DNA of 64,000 bases from AP-15 sp963789025. GTDB lineage: Bacteria; Pseudomonadota; Alphaproteobacteria; ATCC43930; CGMCC-115725. The translations under genes and the position numbers were made by a program. The stretch spans positions 124,001 to 188,000 of the forward strand of contig CAWBIT010000011.1 in assembly GCA_963789025.1 (NCBI GenBank). Direction: 5' to 3'. Of this stretch, positions 7,954-15,785 are shown piece after piece. The notes under the pieces were generated by a model. That model saw only the letters and a list, made by a program, of their open reading frames with translations. It ran no database searches and was not told the DNA's origin. Numbering within the stretch: position 1 is the stretch's first letter; the number at the start of each line of letters is the position of its first letter.

Positions 7954-8856
7954 TCACCGTTCTTTGGAGAATTCGGGGAGCGGGCTTTCGTAGAGCGGGA
8001 AGCTCTCGTAGCGCGGGGTCCAGCGGCCCTTGGCCATCAGGCTCTGCACGTGGTCGCACACCTGATCTAGCCGCGCGAACCAGACGCCGCCCTTGGCGCG
8101 CATATAGTCGAGAAGTTCGAAGACCGCCTTGAACCGGGCAAGACGGCCCGACAATGCCGGATGCCAGACCGAAATCCACAGCGCGCCGAATTGCCAAGCC
8201 GCGTCGAACTCGCTGCGGAAGACCTCCATCGCCCGTTGCGGCGAGGAGATCGGCATCCGATACCCGAGGTCGCGGTTGTGGGCGTAATGCGGGAAGTCGT
8301 CGAGCGTCCAGTCGACCGGAAATTCGAGCAGCGTGGCGTTGCCGTCGCGCAAGGCGTAGGGAATGTCGTCGCCCGTCAGCGAGGAGTCGTATTCGAACCC
8401 GGCCTCGAGCAGGTAGCGCAGCGAATGTTTTGAAAAGGCGAAGCTCGGCGCCCGCCAGCCGCGCGGCCCGGCGCCGAGGTGCTTGCGATAGGCCTCGAGC
8501 CCGCGGCCGAGCCAATACAGCTCGTCGTCTTTGTCGATCTCGTTCGACCGCTCGTGGAGATAGCCGTGCAACGCGATTTCGTGGCCGTTCTTGAGCAGGA
8601 GGTCGATCTGCGCCGGGTATTTCTCGATGACCCAGCCGGGAACAAAGAAGGTCAGGCGCAGATCGCGTCGCGCGAACTGCTCGACAAGGCGCGGAATCGC
8701 GATCAGCGGGTCGTAGCGAGTCCAGGATTGCGCCGCGACCAGATTATCGGCGGTCTCCTGATTGTACCAGTTGAAGGCGCTGTCGGCGTCCATGTCCCAG
8801 GTCATTGCGTCTGCGCAGCGCGCACCGTCCGGCCAAGGAATCAGGTTTGCAATCAT
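7954..8856 (-). CDS. Polysaccharide deacetylase (NodB-like) family protein
   Basis: This 300-aa protein of the carbohydrate esterase 4 fold includes chitin and peptidoglycan deacetylases as well as allantoinase-type amidases. The metal triad is visible: Asp in TWDMDAD (~21-23) and His-x3-His in EIALHGYLHE (97, 101). WRAPSFAFSKHS gives the family's R-x-P motif. There is no signal peptide, so it is probably cytoplasmic. That favours the PuuE/allantoinase-like branch acting on a small amide rather than cell wall, but this is inference. It lies 22 bp after the TauD dioxygenase and directly before the M24 peptidase remnant; those partners suggest a small-molecule catabolic operon. Confidence 0.85.
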   Translation of the reverse strand: MIANLIPWPDGARCADAMTWDMDADSAFNWYNQETADNLVAAQSWTRYDPLIAIPRLVEQFARRDLRLTFFVPGWVIEKYPAQIDLLLKNGHEIALHGYLHERSNEIDKDDELYWLGRGLEAYRKHLGAGPRGWRAPSFAFSKHSLRYLLEAGFEYDSSLTGDDIPYALRDGNATLLEFPVDWTLDDFPHYAHNRDLGYRMPISSPQRAMEVFRSEFDAAWQFGALWISVWHPALSGRLARFKAVFELLDYMRAKGGVWFARLDQVCDHVQSLMAKGRWTPRYESFPLYESPLPEFSKER

Positions 8857-8878
8857 GGCCTGTCCTTTCGCAGCGCCG

Positions 8879-9964
8879 TCAGTTGCGGTTTTTGGTCAGC
8901 TTGGACCAATCGTAGGAGGGCGTACGGCCGGCCACTGCTGCGATCCCGCCGCCTTTGGTGTGTGGATGAACGGCCCGCACCCAAGGAGCTTCGAGCCATA
9001 GGCGCAGCAGGTGCCGCCGCCGGTTTTCCTCCTCGTAATCGTCAAACGCGGTTCGCGCGTGGAGGATCGTATAGTTGTTGAGGAAGTACATCTCACCGGG
9101 CTGCAGCGTGAACTCCAGCATGAATTCCGCCCGCTTGGAGATTTCCTCGAAGCGGTCGAGGACCGCGAGTTCCCCGTGGTTCATCGGTCGACCGGCGGCC
9201 GCCTCGCCCGATTCCACATAGGTGCGGACGTAACGGGTCGAGACCTTCCCGTTGGTGTTGGAATAGACCGGCACCCGGTACGGCGTATACGGGAGTTCGC
9301 CCGGCTGTTCCTCGCCGCGCCGATGGAAGACGTAGCCGCGGTACAGGCGCTCAAGGAATTCGGGACACTCCTCGAGCATCGCGTTATGAACCGTTAGGGC
9401 GCTCGTAAGCTGGGACACGCCACCGGTTTTGGCGTTTCGCAGGCACGCCAACCCGACCAGATCGGCGCTATCGGTGTGAGGCGAAAGCTCCTGCTTGTTG
9501 CGGTAAGCGCGCGCCAGCGGGTCCTCGCGGCTGAAATCCTTGACGTGGCCGAGCCGGTCGCCAAGGACGCTCTGCGACAGGCCACGCCCGAGATGCGTGC
9601 CGATCCCCCAGAAGATCATGCCGAACTCGTCTTTCGAATAATTCTCGACCGGCAGGCGCCGCAGCACGACGAAGCCGCGTCCATCCTCGATCTGACGCCG
9701 TATCTCGTCGATTACCGGCTGCAATGAAGGAACCTCGAAATGCTCGCGCTGCAGATCGCCGAGGCCGAGGCCGGCCGCCTTTGCCCGCCGCATCGCGCGC
9801 TCGATGTCGCGCAGATTGGTCGCGTCGAGCTCGATCGTGTAATCCGCCGGCGTCTCGAAATCCGCCACCTTCCACGCGCCGGGGTGATCGATCGGCGTCC
9901 CGTACACCGGCGTCAGCGGCGGACCGATTTCGCGTGTCCTAATTTCTTGGCGAAGCTCGCTCAT
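8879..9964 (-). CDS. TauD/TfdA-family Fe(II)/2-oxoglutarate dioxygenase
   Basis: This 361-aa enzyme hydroxylates a substrate using O2 and 2-oxoglutarate. The facial triad is clear: His163-x-Asp165 in SPHTDSADL and the distal His302 in ILHARTAFDDY. An Arg 15-19 residues later (RRHLLRLWL) would bind 2-oxoglutarate. The N-terminus reads FEVPSLQPVIDEIRRQIEDG, then GRGFVVLRRLPVENYS, like the TauD branch acting on carboxylates or quaternary amines. Substrate not determinable. ATG 9964 is the natural start. It heads the operon with the deacetylase and the truncated M24 peptidase. Confidence 0.9.
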   Translation of the reverse strand: MSELRQEIRTREIGPPLTPVYGTPIDHPGAWKVADFETPADYTIELDATNLRDIERAMRRAKAAGLGLGDLQREHFEVPSLQPVIDEIRRQIEDGRGFVVLRRLPVENYSKDEFGMIFWGIGTHLGRGLSQSVLGDRLGHVKDFSREDPLARAYRNKQELSPHTDSADLVGLACLRNAKTGGVSQLTSALTVHNAMLEECPEFLERLYRGYVFHRRGEEQPGELPYTPYRVPVYSNTNGKVSTRYVRTYVESGEAAAGRPMNHGELAVLDRFEEISKRAEFMLEFTLQPGEMYFLNNYTILHARTAFDDYEEENRRRHLLRLWLEAPWVRAVHPHTKGGGIAAVAGRTPSYDWSKLTKNRN

Positions 9965-10003
9965 CGTCGATATCCCTTGCTAAAACGGCGGGTCGGCCAA
10001 CCA

Positions 10004-10148
10004 CCTCGCCCCGCTTGCGGGGAGAGGTCGGAAGCTGCGTGGAGCGCAGCTTTCGGGTGAGGGGGACGTTTCTGCGACCATTTGTGGCTGCTGTGCGATC
10101 GCCAAACGCCCCTCACCCCACCCCTCTCCCCGCAAGCGGGGCGAGGGA
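10004..10148. repeat. Palindromic intergenic repeat (REP/RIME-like)
   Basis: The two ends are inverted copies: CTCGCCCCGCTTGCGGGGAG at 10005-10024 and its complement within 10124-10147. Each end is itself a small palindrome. Between them AAGCTGCG-TGGAG-CGCAGCTT forms a further hairpin. The same terminal sequence recurs at 21031-21127, showing a dispersed family. It sits between the TauD and M20 genes, where it may stabilise or attenuate the mRNA. Confidence 0.85.
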
Positions 10149-10167
10149 GTGTCGAGGCTTCGATCCA

Positions 10168-11418
10168 TCACCGAGGCCGGCTCATGTAGTCATAGGCCGA
10201 GAGGACATGGCATTTCACGACGTGAAAGAACTCGTCGACCGTCACATGCTCATCGACGCTGCCCATGCCAGACGGCGATGGGCCATACACGATCGCCGGG
10301 ATGTCCTTGTAGCGCCACAGCCGCGCGTCGGTGCCGCCGAGGCTGATCACCGGGGTCGGGTCGATGCCGGCGATTTCCCTGGCATTGGCGCGCACCAGTT
10401 GCGCCATCTCGGTGTCTGGCGGGCACCAGCTCGGCGGGTTGTAGTTGATCTGGCGGTACGAGACTTCGGGGTAGTCGGCGACGATCTTGTCGATCTCAGC
10501 GACGATCGGCGCCGCGTCGAGCCCGTTCGGCAGACGGATATCCATTTCGAAGGTGCAGTCCGACGCGACCATGTTGACCTTGAGCCCGCCATGCACGACG
10601 CCCAGATTGACGGTGACGCGGCGTGTGATCTTGGCTGCGCCCGCGCCCTGGGCCCGGTCGATGGCGGGCGCGGCCGCGTCGAGCGCTGCCGCGAGATTGC
10701 TCGCCTCGGGCGCCGGGATATCCTCGAGGATCTCGAGCGCGCCGATGATTTTCGCCGCGATCGCCGTGGCGCTCTTACTGGCATGGGTATAGGCGCCATG
10801 CGCGCCCTTGGTGCGCACGGTGAATTCGAGCCATAGCGGGCCCTTTTCGCCGAAACGCAAGGTCCACGGGCTGCTAGGCTCGCCGTTGAGGCAAGTGTCG
10901 CCGAACACTTCCGGGTGATGCTCCGACAGGTAACGGGCTCCGTAGGGGCCAAAGGTCTCTTCGTCCGACACCGCTGACAGAGTGAGCCGGCCGTGCAGCT
11001 CGTCGCACAATTCGCGCAGGTACAAAAAGGTGAAGACCGAAGCGGTGGTGCCGCATTTCATGTCACAGGCGCCGCGCCGGTAAATGCGGCCGTCGAGCAG
11101 TTCGGCGCCCCAGGGGTCGTGCGCCCAGCCGGCGCCATCGCCCACCGGGAAGCAGTCGATATGGCCGTTGAGCGCCAAGTGACGCCCAGGTTTCCCAGCC
11201 TCGAACGTCGCCAAGATGTTCGGCATCACCTCGTTGGGCGCGATCACCCGACACTCGGCGCCATGCTGCTCCAGGAATTGACGGATATGGTCCGCTGCCT
11301 CGCGCGTGTCGCCGGGCGGATTGGGGCTTGGACAGCGAATGAAGCCACGCAAGAAATCGAGCAGCACCTCGCGGTCGCTCTCAATCCGGTGCAACAGCGC
11401 AACCTTGCGTCCTTCCAT
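10168..11418 (-). CDS. M20-family metallopeptidase / ArgE-DapE-type deacylase
   Basis: This 416-aa di-zinc amidohydrolase acts on N-acyl amino acids or small peptides. The metal and catalytic motifs are intact: LNGHIDCFPVGD (His86, Asp88), RGACDMKCG (bridging Asp119), SDEETFG (Glu153/Glu154), LNGEPSSPW and the C-terminal GMGSVDEHVTV. The dimerisation domain contains GAHGAYTHASKSA. There is no signal peptide. Neighbours on the same strand (HpaB-like oxygenase upstream, TauD downstream) suggest cleavage of an amide conjugate, but the substrate is not shown. ATG 11418 is chosen because MEGRKVALLHRIESDREVLL matches a family N-terminus. Confidence 0.85.
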   Translation of the reverse strand: MEGRKVALLHRIESDREVLLDFLRGFIRCPSPNPPGDTREAADHIRQFLEQHGAECRVIAPNEVMPNILATFEAGKPGRHLALNGHIDCFPVGDGAGWAHDPWGAELLDGRIYRRGACDMKCGTTASVFTFLYLRELCDELHGRLTLSAVSDEETFGPYGARYLSEHHPEVFGDTCLNGEPSSPWTLRFGEKGPLWLEFTVRTKGAHGAYTHASKSATAIAAKIIGALEILEDIPAPEASNLAAALDAAAPAIDRAQGAGAAKITRRVTVNLGVVHGGLKVNMVASDCTFEMDIRLPNGLDAAPIVAEIDKIVADYPEVSYRQINYNPPSWCPPDTEMAQLVRANAREIAGIDPTPVISLGGTDARLWRYKDIPAIVYGPSPSGMGSVDEHVTVDEFFHVVKCHVLSAYDYMSRPR

Positions 11419-11619
11419 ATCCGTTCTCCGGTAGCGGTTGCGGGCATTCGATTTATGCCCCTTTTGCCACGCGGCTGAGAATACCGCCGCGAAGGCAAAG
11501 AAGTCAGGTTCGTAATAGACGCGTCGACGGGCGCAGCATGATATCCGGGACCGAGGTTCGAAACGGGTGATCGCTCTTGCCAGGTGATAGTGTGCTACAG
11601 CAAATGCCGCTGGGAGCTG

Positions 11620-13104
11620 TCACGCGCGGGTTGCGCGCGGTCGCAGCGGTTCGATGCCGGCGAGGACTCGGTCCGAGAGGCCAGCCGATTTGTGGACGAA
11701 GCGGAGCGGCGCGTCCCAGTCGAAATTTCGGTAGACCGCGGCGAGGTTCGCAAAGGGCGGCGACTGGGCGAATAGCTGGAAGGTCAGCCGGTGGCCGGCG
11801 TAATCGGAATTGAGCAAGTCGCGCGCGAAGGCGAGCAGGCGCCGTCGGTCTTCCGACTGCCACTCCGCGCCGATTGAGTAGTATTTATCGAGCCACGGTG
11901 CGGTTTCCGGGTCTTGGAACGCGGCGAAACCGGGGGTGACGCAGATCTGGCCGCCGCACAGCTCGCGGCAGAGGTGCATCATCGGGTTCAGCTGCGAAGA
12001 GGCCAGCACTCGCCCCGTGTAGAGCAGCGACTGGTTCGGCATCAAGAGCCCGCCCGGGCTCTCCTCGGCCATCGTGATCGCAGCCGTCAGATGCGCATTG
12101 ATCCCCTCTCGATAGCAGGCGAGCAGCGCCAGCTTCTCCTGTACCGCCTGCTGCTTGTCGAGGCCGGTCTGGCGCGCGTTGAGCAGCGCCGCCCCGATCA
12201 TCATGTCGGCAACTTTGAGGCTGCGCAGGACGAAGGCATAGCCGCTGTAGCGGTGCAGCGTCGCGCGGATAAAGCTCGCCGCTTTCGTATGCCGATAGAA
12301 CAGCACGTTCTCCCACGGGATCAGCACGTCGTCGAAGACGACGAGCGTGTCGATCTCGTCGAAGCGGTTGGCGAGCGGGTAATCCTCGACAGGGGCGCGG
12401 CCGGCAAAGCCGGTGCGGCAGATGAACTTCAGGTTCGGCGAGCCGAGGTCGCAAATAAAGCCGACCGCATAGTCGGAAAGCTCGGCATCGCCCCAATTGG
12501 CGATCGTCGGTTTCGTGAAGGCCTGGTTGGCGTAGGCGGCGGCGGTTTCGAACTTGGCGCCGCGCACGACGATGCCGGCGTCCGTCTCCTTGACGACATG
12601 CAAGAGCATGTCGGGGTCCTGGTCCTGCGGGCGCTTCGATCGGTCGCCCTTGGGGTCGGTATTGGCCGAGACGTGAAACGGGTCCAACCGCACGACGCGA
12701 TCGACGTGCCGGCGGATGTTTTCCGAGAAGGCAGGATCGACCTCGTCCAGAATGGACTGCCCGTCGAACAGCGACCACATCTCGCCGACTGTCTCGTCAC
12801 CGACCCGCGTCACGACGCCGCCGATCTCGTTCAATACCGCTTCGACCGCCTCGCGCTTGGCGTGCCAGTCGGCGGGCGTGCGCGGCAGCTTGAGGGCGAC
12901 CGCGCAGACCTCGCCCGCCTCACTGCAGTAGCTCAACGCGTCTGCAAACCGGGAATCGTGCTGCATGTCGTAGATGCGCGCCCGTATATCGACGACGGGC
13001 CGGAACATCGGATGCGCGGTCACGTCCTTGACGCGCTCGCCATTGATCCAGACCTGGCGGCCGTCGCGGATCGAGTCCCGGTATTGGTCTCCCGTGCGGA
13101 TCAT
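11620..13104 (-). CDS. HpaB/PvcC-type flavin-dependent monooxygenase
   Basis: This ~494-aa protein is of the 4-hydroxyphenylacetate 3-hydroxylase family, two-component monooxygenases that use reduced FAD from a partner reductase to hydroxylate phenols. Recognisable blocks are DQYRDSIRDGRQVWINGERV at the N-terminus, HVVKETDAGIVVRGAKFETA, DVLIPWENVLFYR, and the C-terminal LCRELCGGQICVTPGFAAF and NSDYAGHRLTFQLFA. An alternative Met lies four codons upstream (13116). GGGAG five bases before ATG 13104 favours the shorter form. The divergent flavodoxin-fold reductase at 13440 is the obvious candidate partner. The aromatic substrate is unknown. Confidence 0.88.
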   Translation of the reverse strand: MIRTGDQYRDSIRDGRQVWINGERVKDVTAHPMFRPVVDIRARIYDMQHDSRFADALSYCSEAGEVCAVALKLPRTPADWHAKREAVEAVLNEIGGVVTRVGDETVGEMWSLFDGQSILDEVDPAFSENIRRHVDRVVRLDPFHVSANTDPKGDRSKRPQDQDPDMLLHVVKETDAGIVVRGAKFETAAAYANQAFTKPTIANWGDAELSDYAVGFICDLGSPNLKFICRTGFAGRAPVEDYPLANRFDEIDTLVVFDDVLIPWENVLFYRHTKAASFIRATLHRYSGYAFVLRSLKVADMMIGAALLNARQTGLDKQQAVQEKLALLACYREGINAHLTAAITMAEESPGGLLMPNQSLLYTGRVLASSQLNPMMHLCRELCGGQICVTPGFAAFQDPETAPWLDKYYSIGAEWQSEDRRRLLAFARDLLNSDYAGHRLTFQLFAQSPPFANLAAVYRNFDWDAPLRFVHKSAGLSDRVLAGIEPLRPRATRA

Positions 13105-13439
13105 ATGCGCTCCCATAGGCTCGGCGATTGTCGCCCGGCATTACAAATACTGAAATTGGCACAAATACTGAAATTGGCGAACCGCGCCGGCAAACGCCGC
13201 CTTTTTCCGGCACCCCTGTTCCGCCTGTTTTATCAGGTCGAGATCAGGTATTCTCAACTCCCTCAGTTGACGATTTCGCAGCGTATCGCGACCACGGATC
13301 TCGCAAGTCTACGCCGCAACTATGGCGTGGTCGTGGCGCGACGCCGTAGATGAGTCCCTCCGGCGTGCCCGCCTTGCGCAGGCCGCGACATAGGTGGGTA
13401 CACACATTCTGCTCCGTTACCCGAAGAGGAGGCTCGGCG
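13105..13439. promoter_or_regulatory. Divergent promoter region between hydroxylase and reductase
   Basis: About 335 bp separate the two divergent genes. It contains a markedly AT-richer patch at 13140-13180 made of an exact tandem duplication (separate entry). The remaining ~260 bp include a stretch at 13215-13290 (AGGTATTCTCAACTCCCTCAG) of lower GC content than its surroundings. I see no regulator gene and cannot assign -35/-10 boxes with confidence. Confidence 0.35.
13143..13178. repeat. Exact 18-bp tandem duplication
   Basis: ACAAATACTGAAATTGGC occurs at 13143-13160 and again at 13161-13178 without a mismatch. It is AT-rich compared with the surrounding DNA and lies 39-74 bp upstream of the hydroxylase ATG on the minus strand. 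Two identical direct units of 18 bp are compatible with a duplicated activator or repressor site, or a simple slippage event. Confidence 0.85.
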
Positions 13440-14027
13440 ATGGCTGAAGTTCCACGGCTTTTGATGTTGGTCGGCGCCGCCACACCGCCCGGCCGGCTCG
13501 CCGCGGCGATCGCGGCCGCGGCGGAGGCGGTTCGCAGCAATGCCGAGGACATCCAAGTCGATATCATGAACCTCGCCGAAACGCCTATCGACACCTGCGA
13601 CGGGCGACCGCTCGACGGATACGGAGCGGAAACCCGCCGTGCAGTCGAGGGGATCGCTGCGGCGGCGGCGGTCCTGATCGCCGCACCGGTCTACCGGGCG
13701 AGCTTTCCGGGGGTGCTGAAAAATCTACTCGACATCGTGCCGGTCGGGGCGCTGCAGGGAAAGCCGGTGGGCGTCGTCGCGATGGGCGGTTCCGCCCACC
13801 ACTATCTCGCAGTCGACACGCAATTGCGTCAGGTTCTTGGCTGGTTCGGGGCGCTGGTCGCGCCCACCGGCGTCTACCTTACCGGTGCGGATTTCCACGA
13901 CGGGGCGCTGACATCGGAAGCCGCGCGCAAGGATTTGGTCGCGCTGGCGGATACGCTGCTGATGCTGCTCCGCCGCCTCGACCCGGCCCTGCTCGGTCCG
14001 CCGCCGCTCGCCGCGAAATTCACCTGA
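13440..14027 (+). CDS. NAD(P)H-dependent FMN reductase (SsuE/MsuE-like)
   Basis: This 195-aa flavodoxin-fold protein supplies reduced flavin. The phosphate loop is MLVGAATPPGRLAAAIAAAA. The family motif APVYRASFPGVLKNLLDIVP (compare P-V-Y-x-x-S-x-P-G-x-L-K) and GKPVGVVAMGGSAHHYLAVD are intact. ATG 13440 is preceded by AGAGGAGG, so the longer upstream reading is rejected. It is divergent from the HpaB-type oxygenase, which needs exactly such a partner. That pairing is inference from position and family. Alternative role: general NADPH quinone reductase. Confidence 0.88.
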   Translation: MAEVPRLLMLVGAATPPGRLAAAIAAAAEAVRSNAEDIQVDIMNLAETPIDTCDGRPLDGYGAETRRAVEGIAAAAAVLIAAPVYRASFPGVLKNLLDIVPVGALQGKPVGVVAMGGSAHHYLAVDTQLRQVLGWFGALVAPTGVYLTGADFHDGALTSEAARKDLVALADTLLMLLRRLDPALLGPPPLAAKFT

Positions 14028-14074
14028 AGAAACCTGCGGCCGTCAGGCGGGCGCAGTGGTGCCCCTCTAGGCTC

Positions 14075-14884
14075 TTACCGGTCGCGTAGGCGATCCATCA
14101 GCGGCTTCTGCTGGCCGCCGTCGATCTCGATCATCGTGCCGTTGACGAAATGTGCCAGATCAGAAGCGAGGTAGGTAACAAGGCAGGCAACCTCCTCGCA
14201 TTCGGCAATGCGCCCCAGCGGAATGCTGCGCGGTGCAAGCGTATCGGCTTCCTCGCGCGGGATCTTCATGTCGCGAGCCATCGCATCGACAAGGCCGGCC
14301 CAGCGCTCGGTGCGGACCGGCCCGGGATTGACCGCCACAAAGCTGATATTGTCCTTGCCGTACTGTGCAGCGAGCGCAAGTGTCAGGTTTTGCCCGGCGG
14401 CATTTGCCGCTCCTGGCGCGATCTCCCAGTAAGACGGTTTGACCCCGTCATTGGCGATCAGATTGACGATGCGGCCGCGCCCCTGCTTTTGCATGATTGG
14501 CAACACGTGCTTCAGGCAACGCACGTAACCCATGAATTTGAGCTGCAACGACTGCGCCCAATGCTCTTCAGTCAGGAACTCGAGAACTCCGCCTGGTGAT
14601 GACCCGGCGTTGTTTACCAGAATATCGACGCGTCCGAGCGCGGCGTGAGCTTTCTTGACAAAAGTCTCGGCATCGGCCGGCTTGGTTAGATCAGCCGGTA
14701 TGGCGGCGACTTTGCGGTTTGTCTCGCGTGCAATTTGGGACGCCGCTGCTTCCAGCGGCTCCTCGCGACGTGCGCAAATTGCGACGTCGACACCCTCCCG
14801 AGCCAACGCAAAGGCTATCGCCTTGCCGATACCGGCGCTTGCTCCGGTGACTAGCGCCGTTTTCCCGTTCATCTGGAGATCCAT
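14075..14884 (-). CDS. SDR-fold protein with altered catalytic site
   Basis: This 269-aa classical short-chain dehydrogenase fold has a cofactor loop TGASAGIG, a CARR sequence suggesting NADP(H), and NNAGSSPGG. Where active SDRs have Ser then Tyr-x3-Lys, this one reads NLIANDGVKPSYWEIAPGAA followed by NAAGQNLTLALA. The expected Tyr and Lys spacing is missing, although a Tyr occurs nearby (SYWE). It may be non-catalytic or use a different proton relay. It is the third gene of a minus-strand unit after the acyl-CoA ligase alpha protein and the enoyl-CoA hydratase, 65 bp downstream. Confidence 0.85.
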   Translation of the reverse strand: MDLQMNGKTALVTGASAGIGKAIAFALAREGVDVAICARREEPLEAAASQIARETNRKVAAIPADLTKPADAETFVKKAHAALGRVDILVNNAGSSPGGVLEFLTEEHWAQSLQLKFMGYVRCLKHVLPIMQKQGRGRIVNLIANDGVKPSYWEIAPGAANAAGQNLTLALAAQYGKDNISFVAVNPGPVRTERWAGLVDAMARDMKIPREEADTLAPRSIPLGRIAECEEVACLVTYLASDLAHFVNGTMIEIDGGQQKPLMDRLRDR

Positions 14885-14949
14885 GAGGATTCCTGTAGGT
14901 TAAAGACAGTGACGAAGGCTTGCTAGCGTCGGCTGGAGGGCCGGCTATC

Positions 14950-15769
14950 TTATTCCTTGAACTGCGCCGCCCGCCACCTTACTGCGGCCGGGACGCCTTC
15001 GGTGGCGACCCTTTCACGGAACTTTGTTCCGAATTCCGTCTTGGTCGCGTAAAGCGGGCCGACAACGTCGAGCCCGGCATAGATCGCGGTACGGAAGCCC
15101 ACGGCGTCGGCGCCGCGATTGATGGCACGTTTGGTCGCATAGAGCGCTTCCGGCGAAATCAATGACAGCCGCTTGGCGTAGCGGAGGCCCGCCGTCCGCA
15201 GTTCGGCGAGCGGCACGACCCGGTTGACCATGCCGAGCTCCAGTGCGCTCTTGGCGTCGATCGTGTCGCCGAAATAGAGGAGTTCCCGCGCCCTCTTGTA
15301 GCCGATGATCATCGGCATGACGATTGCCGGACCGACGCTGGAGAAACGCACCTCCGGCTCGCCAAAGATTGCATTGTCGGCGGCGATCGTCAGATCGCAC
15401 AGCATGACGAGCTCGCAGCCGCCGCCCATGACGTGACCCTGAACCGACGCGATCACCGGCTTTTTCATGGTCCAAGGCGTCATCTCGAAATCGAGCTGGA
15501 CGCTTAGATGCTGATGCGCCGTGGTCGGGTCGCTGCGCCAATCGTCCGTCCCCGGCTCTTTCGCCGAGATATCATACCCGGCGCAGAAGCTGCGCCCTTC
15601 GGCCTGCAACAGGACGACGCTTGTTTTCTGCATCCTCATCTGCCCGCAAGAAGGCAGCGAGCAGCTGATGCTGCAGCTTCGCACTGATGGCGTTAAGCTT
15701 TTCCGGACGATTCAAGGTGATGACGCTGACCTTTTCGTGCGCTTCGTACCGGACCACCGGATCGGCCAT
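14950..15769 (-). pseudogene. Enoyl-CoA hydratase/isomerase, one frameshift
   Basis: Crotonase-fold enzymes hydrate or isomerise enoyl-CoA in beta-oxidation-like pathways. Translation starts at ATG 15769 behind GGAGAGCAG (MADPVVRYEAHEKVSVITLN, RPEKLNAIS) and is broken near 15630 after RADEDAEN. The remainder is in the next frame: SVVLLQAEGRSFCAGYDIS (oxyanion-hole segment), VQGHVMGGGCELVMLCDLTI (second oxyanion loop), then EPEVRFSSVGPA. Length would be a normal ~272 aa. All functional blocks survive, so the gene is either very recently inactivated or carries a sequencing error. It starts 16 bp after the ligase gene's stop. Confidence 0.85.
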
Positions 15770-15785
15770 AATCTGCTCTCCTCCG

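Noticed and set aside
10168..10836. Long plus-strand ORF (273 aa from 10015) opposite the M20 peptidase
   Set aside because: It is antisense to a gene with complete catalytic motifs, is Arg/Asp/His-rich and shows no domain.
13143..13178. Start of a CRISPR array
   Set aside because: Only two directly abutting units with no spacers and no cas genes.
11914..13353. 479-aa plus-strand ORF opposite the HpaB-like gene
   Set aside because: Antisense shadow caused by GC-rich codon bias; the minus strand carries the full family sequence.
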